64,000 nt of DNA, taken from contig BSYQ01000003.1 in the NCBI GenBank assembly GCA_030272585.1, positions 2,666,001-2,730,000 on the forward strand. Reading direction: 5' to 3'. Source of the DNA: Bryopsis sp. KO-2023 (lineage: Eukaryota; Chlorophyta; Ulvophyceae; Bryopsidales; Bryopsidaceae). The notes under the pieces were generated by a model. The model saw only the letters and a program-made list of their open reading frames with translations, was not told where the DNA came from and made no database searches. A program made the translations under genes and the position numbers. This document shows, one piece after another, positions 47,225-57,983 of the stretch; positions within the stretch are counted from its first letter, which is position 1; each line of letters begins with the position of its first letter.

Positions 47225-49351
47225 TCACAAAGGTACTTGTGTTCCAACAGAGATGGCTGCAGAAGTGGCTCCAACAAACGCTGCCATTTCCACTCCCACT
47301 CGAACGTTCTTTGGAATTTTCACCTTGATCCCAGACCAAAGCAAGGACAACAGCTGGCCTGCCCCCATCACAACCAAAGCGATCACCACTCCGGGTACTT
47401 CCATCCCCAAGTCCCTCCCTGGTTCAGGCAGAATTTTGAGAAGAGGCTTCAGCAGTGAAACCTGCTTCTTTGGGGCACCATCCTTAGGGCGACGGGAGTC
47501 ACTCCCAAAGCCTGGACCTTGGCCTTGGGCTTGTGAGGAGGCCGGGGCGGAGGTTGGTGTGGAGGCTGGTACGGAGACCGGTGCGGAGCCAGGTGCAGAG
47601 GCCGGTGCAGAGACCGGTGCAGAGGCCGGTGCAGAGACCGGTGCAGAGCCAGGTGTGGAGGCGACAAGCACTTCAGTTTCAGTTTCGGCTTCAGTCTCAG
47701 ATTCAGCCATAGCACTCCCTGCACACAACACCCATCAATACGTCAAGTACTTCCCAATGAAAGAGGAATCTCTCCACTCAGGAGTCAGTTTCTGGAGTTG
47801 AATCCAAGAACAACAAGCAAGCAAGGTTCAAGCATGTATTCGAGCACGAAACACACCCATGTCTCGAGAAAAACATTACCATACTCCACACACACTTTCC
47901 CATCTTGTCGGCCACAAAGAATTTCCCAACTCACCAGCCACCACCATTTGCCCCCTGGAGCTCGCCACCTTCTGCTTCATTTCCTTGACCTCGCCCATCT
48001 GCTTAATATCCTGAAGCTGGGACCTAAGAGAACCAACCTCACGGGCCCGTTCCTGCAAGAGTCCTGTGAACAGCTCCACCTTCCTTTTCATTACATCGTA
48101 TTGCTTGGTCATAGAAATCAGCTCTTCTTCGCTCGTATCAAGGTTGGCTGCCGATTCAAACAGAAAACACACACCCATATATATATATATATATATATAC
48201 ACACACCCAACAGATATCAACAAACGGTTGTTGAATTGTCTCGACAAGAACTCCAAAGAATTTTCAAGAGGTGGTTGCAGTTCCGGAGAAAGAAAAAGCT
48301 TCACACCAGTGGGGTGGCTTGGGGGGTTCAAAGCCATCCCAATCGACTGGCCAATTATGACAGGTTGTGGAAATTTACTGGCTGAGGTTTGATGGTACGC
48401 ACAAATTTCACCTGCTCCCTTTAACAGTTTGTCCATAGCTTGGGTCTCTTCGATCCATGCTTGTTGCTCTTGTTTCACTTCATCAACGAGTTTTGAAAGC
48501 AGATACCTTGCATAAAAAAAAGACAGACCTATCTCTCTATACATCGTTTCCTTGCAGTACCAACTCCAAAATTTCCAGTGGAAAACTGCCAAAAAGCGTT
48601 TTGAAGAGACAGGAACACACATTCAAAGAACTGTTGCGACGGGTTGTGTGGAGTTAAAAAAGGGGCAATCAATCTGACCGAAAGCAAACGAATGGTTGCA
48701 AGACGTGACATGGTAGTGTTCGCACAAATCAACCAGTGCGTGCTGTGAGTTTTGTTCCTGGATTTCACAAAAAATCATCATGTTGTGACGTGAATTATAC
48801 CAGGAATCCCTCGTTGAAAAACTTACTGATCTTCTTCCTGCCCTACTTCCCCAACTTCCAGCTGAGCTTGCAGAGCTTCCAAGGTCTCATCCAACATTGA
48901 AAGCTTGGCACCCAACTGTTCAGCCACATGTACCTAATGACACCACCAGATGAATGCTTGATTTGAACTACCATCCTCGAAATTTGGAACCAAACCGCCT
49001 TCCAGACGTTCGTTCGAGCACTGTAACCCCTCCTCTAACCAAGGGACGACGTGACAGTTGTGCACTAGGGTCCTCACCTCCGCCTCGGTCACGATTTCGC
49101 GTCTGGAAGCGAGCGTCAGGACGGACGCCTGATGCAAGGGACGACGGCCCTGCGCAAACACCGTGGACACCACGTTTCATTGGGAGGGTGCACACGTGTT
49201 GAGAATTTTGTGCCACTCCAGAAACGAACAGCGATCGTTCACGAACGTGGAAAAGAGCTCCATGTTGTCTGAACGGCCGTGGGTGAGCAGAAACTAGTCG
49301 CCTCGCGACCACGCCCTTCGCCAGAGTTCGTGATATGAATCGGAGCGCCAT
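47225..49351 (-). CDS. Mitochondrial-type coiled-coil membrane protein, 378 aa
   Basis: Exons in transcript order: 49351-49196, 49149-49078, 48933-48827, 48506-48412, 48147-47935, 47718-47225. All phases close (379 codons). The N-terminus MALRFISRTLAKGVVARRLV looks like a mitochondrial presequence. Residues about 65-215 are coiled coil (EEDQYLLSKLVDEVKQEQQA, MTKQYDVMKRKVELFTGLLQ). A Pro/Ala/Ser linker of SAPx repeats follows (about 230-275). The C-terminus has a hydrophobic segment (VPGVVIALVVMGAGQLLSLL) and a second weaker one before the stop. Coiled coil plus a C-terminal membrane anchor suggests an inner-membrane or tail-anchored protein, but I recognise no family. Intron 1 (49150-49195) is only 46 nt; if it is not spliced, the frame is lost. 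Confidence 0.72.
47537..47663. repeat. 12-bp minisatellite coding for SAPx repeats
   Basis: Imperfect 12-base units (GGTGCAGAGACC / GGTGCAGAGGCC on the + strand) encode, on the minus strand, the SAPV/SAPA/TPTS linker of the mitochondrial-type coiled-coil protein. Such arrays usually vary in copy number. Confidence 0.85.
48177..48199. repeat. (AT)n microsatellite
   Basis: An uninterrupted AT array flanked by CACACAC, in the intron between exons 4 and 5 of the mitochondrial-type coiled-coil gene. Confidence 0.95.
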
Positions 49352-51162
49352 CGCTGAGCTCTGGCCCGCTGCATCAATTCCAGACAGGATCTACCAATTT
49401 TGGGCTTACGCATGTTGGAGCTGATTCAAGTCTGGCAAAATTCTTCCCACACGATTTGACTGAAGCGTTACGGAGCTCACTTGTGTAACTCCTCCCCACC
49501 GCGGGCGTCTTTGCCCCTGACTGTCGGGTTTACTTGCGCAGGGTGACAAGAACGAACGCTCTCGAACGCAAAAACCTTCCACAGCTTGGTGCCGAGCTCG
49601 AAACTCTGTCGCGCGCGCACAACCCCCTCCTTACCGTTTACTCTTTTGGTGTTTGGCTGAGAGGCACATTCGCTGTCGCTGCCGTTCCGCCACAGCCACC
49701 CTCACTAACCCCTCCCATGCGATTACTCCTTTCAAGCAAATATCAAGAGCTGGGTCGGGAACCAACCAAACCCGTCCAAACTCTGGATTGTGAGAACCCC
49801 CCCCAGCCTCCTGAGGAAAACACATGTCGTATTCTTAGTCACCACACACGCACATTATACTGTTGAGAGGTGCCCAGAGCGCTATCTGGAGCACCCGGAC
49901 ACAGCCAGGGGCGCGTCGTTGGGCAACGCTATCTTATGGATAGAGGCGCCAGAGAGCTATTGAGGGTCGTCTTTCGGAGCTCGAGGGAGGCGTTAAGGGT
50001 GGTAGTGATTGGCGTGTGACGTCCGCGCCCTCCTCCACGAGAGGCGCGAGGTCTCGAATAAAGCTTTTTCAGGGTAAGAAGACGCTGCCCAGGGATTTTG
50101 TTTCGCGCAATCGTGGGCACGGGTCGCACTGCGCTGTGAAACGTATTGCGAGCGTCGAGGAAGTTTGGGCAAAGTCTGGCGGCGGTTTGTGTGTTTGTTG
50201 CGCTCGGGAAAGCGTTGAGTGAGGTGCGATTTTGTGGCCGAGACAAAGGCGCGAAGGCGACCTAGAAACGCGAAACGCGTCCAGGGGGATTCGGAAAGAA
50301 AGTGTAGAACATCCAAAATTTAGGCATTTTCCATGGGAAATAATTACGGAAATGTGTGGATCGGATTCTTTGAGACGTCCCGTCGCAAGGTCGGGTCCTT
50401 CAGTTTCCGATAAGCGAGAAGGCCCCTTGATGTCTTTTATTCAATCGGAGAGCTCGCGCAACGCTCGACCTTATGATTCGGGCGCATGCGTGCCAAGCCT
50501 GGTGGACGGGGGAAGGGTCTTTTTTCTTTCTGCGGTTGTTGGACGCGTGTTAAGAGATTTTTTCCAGGCCTCTCACATTGGTGACGCGCAAAGTCACGTT
50601 TGGCCCTGTTTTGGTCTGTATCGGCAACGGCGTGGAGGTCAAGCGTGAGGCTCTTCTTTTCTTTTCTTTTTTTTTTCAACGAAAAGCAACGGCGCTATGT
50701 TCGCCCAAGGACGTCGCAGCAACACAATAAGTCCCTCGGAGGACCCCGACGTCTTTGCGAAAGAAGAACATGGCGGCAATCGGAAAAAGGTCGACTGCTG
50801 GTCGGCGATGACCCGCGAGGTACCCGTCCCTCGACGTCTTGACGCCCTGTCTTTTCGACGACAATGTTTTTTCCGTTTCCGCGGATTCACTTGTTCGATC
50901 TCTTTCGTTCTGGTCTGTCACCTGCGTGACTAAGATAGTAGATACTGAACACGTACAAAGACCAGCTGGAGCTCCGCAGCACCGTTGGTTTTCATCGTGA
51001 ATAGATAAACAACTGAAAGAAGAGCTCCCAGAAGCTTTGAGTTCTTTGCTCCACCTCCGAGGAGAGGATAAAATTTCCTACTGCCTATATTTGGCCACCA
51101 TTTTTTTTTTCTTGATTGTGTTTAATTCCTCCTTCCTGCAGACTTACTCAAGTGATCCTCAC
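49352..51162. promoter_or_regulatory. CpG-rich divergent promoter region
   Basis: These 1.8 kb separate two outward-facing genes. Between about 49350 and 50930 the sequence is richer in CG dinucleotides (CGCGAAACGCG, GCGCGCGC, TCGCGC) than the rest of the window, with few homopolymers until 50650. Open frames here lack family features. From 50930 it turns AT-rich and leads with a T-run and TTCCTGCAG into the next start, so a 5' UTR intron is possible. Confidence 0.55.
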
Positions 51163-54100
51163 ATGGCTTCCGGCGATTTAGAAAGCCTGCTGGTGAAATT
51201 AACAGCAGAACTAAAAACGTTGAGACATGAAGTTGAGGCTATCGATGATGATGATCTCGATGATAATGATGACGACCTTTTTTCGAATCTGATTGGCAAC
51301 ACTGAGGTGGGAACAATCACTTATTCAATTTCGATGCTTTTAATTGAAAAAAAACAAAACAGAATGAACCCGAAAAGACGCCAAAAAAACAAGAAGAAGA
51401 TGTTGACCTTGCTTGTGTGAAGGACTCGTTTTGATGAATTCCGCTATGGTTTTTTAGCAGAGAACCGCTAAATGACCTCCTGGAAAACATTTTCTGAAAT
51501 AATATTTTTGAAATGTGTGTTGCAGCTGCCATTCCTGCTTCAAGAAATTGGGGGGAGTACATCAACACCGCCCCTGCAAAATATTGACAAGAAACTAGAA
51601 TCCCAATTTTCCGGTCGATCGCCAACAAGCGGTCGACTCCATCGTCTCGGAAGTGGTATCCCGAAACCACAGGGGTGCCCGAGTAACAGGGATGCAGTTG
51701 AAGCTACTTCAGTAAAACAATTATCACCAGATTTACAAAACCTGACAATGGGGCCTTCGAGAATCCCGAAGCCGCCCACTGAAACGACTGGGGAGAAGGG
51801 AATGGGGAAACTTATTTTAGGGGGGCTCTCGAAGACAGACAACACCATTCAGGGTCGTGATTATTTTGACAAAACAACTGAATTTCGAGAGCGGAGTGAG
51901 GGTGATCTTGCCACACCCGTATCACCCGCGAAGCACAAAAAAGAAGAAGATGAACGATTTCGTCCCGGTTCTTTGAGCGGCGATAGCACTCATTTGCAAC
52001 CAGATGGGTGCAGGGGAAAATCGCTGCGAGTGGAAGGGTCTGGCGATTGTACAGTATCCGAGCATTCATCCGAGGAGGATGAGTCATTGAGCTCTTTCGA
52101 GTCTCTGGTGTTTCCTGGAGCGATCGCGGGGGATTTGGAGGAGCTCGCTTCGATCGATCCCTTCTGCAGTTCCAGCTGCAACCGGTCTGCAGCAGGGAAC
52201 GAGGGTGTGGAGAATTCAGCTGGGACCATGGCGCACCGTCAAGGTTCCTCAACTGCATCAAGAACTTCAGTGAATATGTTTTTTGGGGAGGAGGGGCAAC
52301 TTTGTGATATCGAGAGCGATTCAGAGACGTGGCTGTACGATCCCCAAGAGTCGTCGGAGGATGATGCCCTGTCCAAAGCGTCGTTCGATGTAATCCCACC
52401 GACAAGATTGATTCCGATTAAGCCGTGCGACTGGCCAGCATCTGAGAAACAACCTTCAAAGGGAAACGCTCGGTGCGGCGACCATGTGCATTCCTCGAAT
52501 GGCAAGGACAAGGGTTTGGGGAGTGTGGGAGCAGGGATGCCGCCTCGGGCAGTGGTGATGTCCCTGGGTTGTGACAGGGACCGGGATGAGGTCGACAGTT
52601 CGAATCTTGGTTGTCAAACAAGTGTGTCGGATGATGGGGACATCATGAGATTCAGGATGTCATCCTGGGGCTCCTCGGGTGGTGGATCGAACGGCTGGCG
52701 GGGAGATTTTCCTTTTTGTGTGGATTCGCTGGAGGGAAATGCATGCATGGAGAGCTGGGACGGTCGACTGGGGATGGAGGCCAGGCATAGCACTGCTACG
52801 ACTTCTTTGCCATTGGTTGTAGACACGTTTCCACATTCAGTGCAACTATTGGACACCCATGGAAATGACATGCCATGCATCCAAGATGATGGGTACATCG
52901 AAATCGGAATGATGGATTCCTCGGAATCCTCGGTGTTGGAGTGGAATTTTTCGTCACCAACATCAAAGGACGCCGACGAAAACAATAGCTTGGTTGCAAC
53001 TCGAGACGTAGGCTTGGGGGGTGGACAGTGTGGAATGTTGAAGGATGGATCCCAGCGTATTCTGGGACTGGGCACAGTTGGTGAGGAGATCGAATCCAGA
53101 AGAGGAGCAGGAGGAGGGGACGACGCCGACAGCAAACACGATGATCTGTATCACTTGCACAACGAACTGAAAAAACTGCATGGCTACCCACCTGTTGTGT
53201 TCGATGAGCTGTTGTCACCGAGCAGCAGCGATGGGGAGGTGCTTGAAGAGACCAGGTTCGACTTGAGAGGGATGGAGTTGGGGTGCTGCTCTGGGACCCC
53301 GACAGAAAGCAGCGATGATTTTTTGGACAACGCCTCGGATGAGACTTCCGACGAGGATACCAGCGACGACAATGGGAGCGAGACTGGCTGCATGAGTGAC
53401 TTCGACGATATAGACATTGAGGAGGCCTGCATCCGGACGCCATCCCCCCGATCGGTCATCATCCCCAGCTTGGATCTCTCCACCGCCAACATGATTTTCT
53501 CCGATCCCACCGCCTTGTGGAATCCCCAGCTGCCCTTACAATCCACATCACCATCCGAATCAACGGCAAGGGAGTCGATTTCCATCAACAGCGTATCTGT
53601 ACGTGATTGGATTGCATCGAGCAGCTCCTTCAAGTCTGCAACCCCGGAGACACCCACAGCCACGACTCTGGTACCCAGTATGATTCATCCCTGGGGAATA
53701 AGTCTCGACGACGGAGCTGGATTGAGCATCCCGAATGGTTGCATGAGCGTCGGCCAAAACCCGCTGTGGATCCCCATGATGGATTGCGAAGACATGGGCA
53801 CACCTCGGATGGACCCTGCTCACGACAAAGAAGATGTGGCCAGTCAGGACTCCTTTTCGTTCGGGCAAATTGGGAGCGTCGGTTTGAAGTCGTCCTCCTC
53901 GACTGGACTGGAGTACATGGACCCTGCATATGAGTCATCCTGTGATGAGTCGACGTCATGCTCAGTCCACTCGGTCGAGGAGGTCAAAATTGAACGGACT
54001 GGCATCGGAAAAGATCCTGCAAGTCTTCCTGTTGGCAGGCAATTGTGGTACCCCCGACCGAAAATGGGAGTTTGCAAGAGATTGGTGAGTGTGTTGACGA

Positions 54101-54419
54101 GTTACAAAAAAAGGAACCTGCTTTTGAATAATACTAGGTTGCCCCAGGTTGTTTCCAGCAATGTATATACCACTCCTCTTTCTTTTAGGAGGGTGGCACT
54201 GTGCAGTGTAAGAATCCTGGACGGCGAATGATGGTGTCGTTTTTGTTTGTTTGTTTCTTTTTTGTTTTGCAGTACCATTCTCTTAAGCGAGGCAAGAGGT
54301 CTTCGTCGGGGCGACAGTCGAGGTCTCAAAAGGGCTTCACTGTGTGTTTTCCTTTTGCCAGAAAGAAGAGGAGAGAACAATGGGATTGGTCTTGGGAACG
54401 CCCTTTTTCGAACTTCTGA
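51163..54419 (+). CDS. Large disordered acidic Ser-rich protein, about 967 aa
   Basis: Exons 51163-51306, 51363-51416 (less certain), 51526-54084, 54273-54419. Phases close with or without the small exon. The N-terminus is a short helix then Asp-rich (LESLLVKLTAELKTLRHEVE, then DDDDLDDNDDD). The 2.56-kb exon encodes a mostly disordered protein full of Ser, Asp, Glu and Gly with SSEDD/SDET clusters and Ser-Pro or Thr-Pro sites (RTPSPRSV). The last exon is strongly basic and aromatic (RGKRSSSGRQSRSQ, FARKKRREQWDWSW). Two stretches look less disordered: DDLYHLHNELKKLHGYPPVV and RSVIIPSLDLSTANMIF. No known domain. Acidic disordered body plus basic tail suits a nuclear regulator, but this is a guess. 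A 2.5-kb uninterrupted frame is strong evidence that it is real. Confidence 0.72.
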
Positions 54420-57400
54420 GCTTATCTGCGCATATATCTATATATATAATTATATATACATTGCCTATATATATATATGTATCTGGTCTGCGTCAAAGAC
54501 GTTTATATTATATATATATATATATATACTTATATCTCTCACCTTTGATATCCAGGGGGTATCGTATGTGGATAGAGCAAAGAGTGTGGGAAAGCAATAC
54601 ATACACAAGTGCTTTTTTTTTGTTTTATTTGGGTTTTCTTGTCTCTTCAAATTTCGCACACAACTTATCATTATTCAATGGGAAAAGAGATTTAAAAAAA
54701 AACAAAAAAGAATCAATACAGCAAAAGAGAAAAGGAAGAGGGGGGAAAAAAAAAGAAAAAAAAATACAAGAGAGAATTGTTTCTCCTTGTTCTTATTGTT
54801 TATGTATCTTTTTATGTGGATTGGGGGGAGGGCAGGGAGGAAAAACGGAAAAACGGAGTTTTGAAAGGAAAAAAAAAAAAAGAGAAATAGTTGAAAGGTG
54901 CATCCTTTGTTGGGGCATATTATTGGGGGTCAAAAGAGTGTAGTTCTTTTTTTTGTGTGTTTATTTGTGTGTGTTTTTCTTTTGTTTGCTTTTTTTTGGG
55001 TGGGTTTTTTTATTTGAACGAGTTAAATTATATTCGTGATATTGAGGACACCATCCAAGGAATCGTCATTCTTGCGTTTCGGAGCCAGCTGGAATGTGTT
55101 TTGGTTTCTTTTTTTCTGGGAAGGGGTCTTGTGTTGGGTTAATTTTCGTACTTGTTTTTGTTATTTTTCTCTTTTTTTTTGTTTAATATAATTTTGGGAA
55201 ATTCACACGAGAGGTGGGAAAAAAGAAAAGAAAGAAAAAAGAAAAAAAAAACAGAAGTGATTGCCAGTTCAAATATGTATCTACACGGCCTAGGTTCTCG
55301 TTTCTTTCAAAAGAAAGAGTTTCTATTGGGTAAAAAGAGGAAAAAAAAAAGTAGCGTTTTCCAGAATTTAAATGAAGTCCTGGTTGGTTATGGTAATAGT
55401 GCATTTGGTTCGGTGAGAAGATATTTGTACTGTCAATGGGTCTGTCTTGCCCATTTGAATCAAAAGTGGAGCTGAAAAAAGGAGTCGATAGGAGTGTGTC
55501 TTTTGTTGTATCTCTCACCGGCTGTACAAATCTCTTCCCGAGGGGAAAAAAAACAAAAAACTTTCATTTAAAGGGAAAAAAACAGTGAGAAAAGGTAGCA
55601 AGTCGAGTGAAAAAGGTTTTTGTTTTGTTATTATATTTGTTTTTTGTGGTCTTGTCAAGCTGCATGGATATTTTTTTTTTACTATTTGTCTTGTTAGTGA
55701 TTAGATGAGTCGATCAAAACAAGAATGGATATGGGTGTGCATAGAAAAAAAGTAAAGGAAAGAACGTTAAAATAGGGGTTTGGGGAGGGGGACAAAAAAC
55801 AGACTGAAAAAAAAAAGAACTTTTTTGAAATCCTTGGGTAGAAACAAAAAAACGAACGTTGGAGTTATCGTCATATTCATCTGCAAGAGAGAGTTTGATG
55901 CGGGGGGCGGGGGGGGGAGGCCTGAAATTATAATGGGATTTTTGCCTTTTTTTTAGTATGCGGAGGGGTAAAAAGGGGATTTGTGGGAGGGGTGATTAGT
56001 ATGCATGGAAATTAGATTATACTTTACTCACGGGGAAAACGATTGGGGCTGATACCCAACCCCTATTTGATTTGGGTTTGAATAATTATTTTCAAAATGG
56101 AAAGAGAGGCTAGTTGATCGTCTCATCCCTGGGCATCTAGTTAAAAATGGGATTGAATGGAAAACTATGCAACAAAAAATATGGAAAATAGGGACAACAA
56201 AACAATGAAAAAGCTCGCTCCCTGCTCGACCCAAGAGTAATATACATATTATATATACCTATGTATTTTTTTTTTCCTTCTCCAAATGATAGTTACAATC
56301 TCAGAACGCAAGAAAAGCGGTCTAAAAAAAAAAGAAAGAAAGAAAGGAAAAGAAAAGAAAGAAAAAGAAAGAAAAAAGAACGTGCTACCTGCATTAAGCA
56401 TATTACTGTAAAGAAAAAAAAGGAAAGAAACAAGGAAAGAAATATCGAAACTGAAAAAATGGTGAGGTTGGTGCGTTTCCTTCAGAAAAGAAAAAGGAAA
56501 GAGAAGAGAGGGATTGGGTTTCTTGAGGGGTGGGTGCTTGTTTTTTTTCGCCCACCCTTTTTTTTCTGTTTTTTTTTTTTTTTTTTTTTTTAATTCTTGT
56601 GTGTGTGTTGTCTTTTTGAAATACGTGTCTTTGTTGTCGTCTTGGCTTGGCTTGGATTTTTTGCACTTAACCTTCGAAGAGGGAGGCCAGAAAGTTATAA
56701 AAAAAGTAAAAAAGTAAATTATACTTTTGAGTTTGAAACTTGAAAAAAAAAGAAAAAAAAAGTTGAAGAAAACATGTTCTTCTTTTTGAAAAAGTTGGAA
56801 GAGAGAGAAGAAGAAAAGAACTTTCTATTGGCTAAGTTTTATGTGATTGGAAATGTTTCATGAGTGTGTGTGTGTGTGTCTTCGTTTTGTTTTTCCCGGG
56901 TCTCGTTTTTATTATTTCGTTTTGTTTATTTGCCCTGGGAGAGAAAAAGGAAATCTGGTTTAAAGAAGCAAATTTGTTGAAGTTAGGGGGGGGGGGGAGG
57001 GGGCAATATATGTGGATGACAAGATTTATAATACATATACATATATTGCCAGAAACACAGAGGGAGAACAAAAAACTTGGCATGGAAAGGAAAAGAAAGA
57101 TTCAAAATTTTCAGAGAAAAGGACAGAAAGAGTTTATTTTTCCAGTGTTGGGTGATGGGCAGGTGTAAATATTTTCTTTGTTAATGGGGATTTGATTCGA
57201 TTGATTTGACAGGGTTTAGGGGGCTGTGTGGTTGCCTGCTGGACTCTTTCTTTGGGCTTTTTTGGGGGGGTTGGGGGAGGGAGAGGGGGGGGGAATGTAT
57301 ATTGGATACCACAAGGAAACCACTTCTCAGCAGACCTGTAGTTTCTCTGATAGTGTTGCAACTGTGACCAAGGGTGCTGTCACCCCAGTAAACAGTCTAA

Positions 57401-57983
57401 TCTCATGTTGAGAAATAGGCTTGATACTATCGTGCCTGTATTTCAATCTCCAAACCTTTAAAAAGAGGCAGATTCTGTCATTGAATGAGATCCACAGTGG
57501 AAAATTTCACGTTAGATTAAGTATGGTAAAAGAATGGAACTGGCCTCATACTAGAGGACAACTCCGTTGAGAAAATAAGGCACTTCAGTTTGCTTCACCT
57601 TCTGTGTTTACTTCTGTGTTTACAGAATGAATGTCTTAGATTGGAAAAAAATACAATAGACAGTGTAATCGCTTTTGTCACGAATTCGGACAATGTCCAC
57701 TCTCCCATGTAGAATTTTTCTGTTTTTCTGTTTTTGAGCGATAGATATGTCTGGGAAGCAGGCAACAGGCGGTGTCATTGAGGAGGTTTCAACCAGCCAA
57801 CATCAGTTGAACCAATTTTCGGTGGACATAAAACAGAGCAAATAAGGGGGGCGTTACAATTGCTTGAACAGAATAACCAATACAACACTGCTATTCTTGG
57901 AACATTTTCCCTTTCTTCTTTTGGCTAATTTTCCCTGTGGGTAACCACCCCCCCCCCCTGCATTGAGAAAACACAAAAGGAAC
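54420..57983. other. Long low-complexity, C-poor flank without a gene
   Basis: From the stop codon to about 57300 the + strand is almost devoid of C and made of A/G tracts, T runs, G runs and TA arrays. From 57300 to 57983 the composition becomes normal. Open frames are short and homopolymer-coded. It may be a very long 3' UTR, downstream transcribed DNA, or simple-sequence spacer. The final part is the 3' flank of the minus-strand apyrase gene. Confidence 0.65.
54437..54530. repeat. Interrupted (TA)n array
   Basis: Three TA-rich blocks separated by short unique sequence, just after the stop codon of the disordered-protein gene. Confidence 0.9.

Noticed and set aside
50600..50933. Short plus-strand frames, one with ATG at 50697, in the CpG-rich region
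   Set aside because: Arg/Ser-rich composition as expected from CpG-rich promoter DNA, frames overlap on both strands, and no homology is visible.
54247..54943. Two overlapping 200-codon plus-strand frames after the disordered protein
   Set aside because: They run through TA microsatellites and A/G tracts, giving Tyr-Ile and Lys runs. This is simple-sequence artefact.
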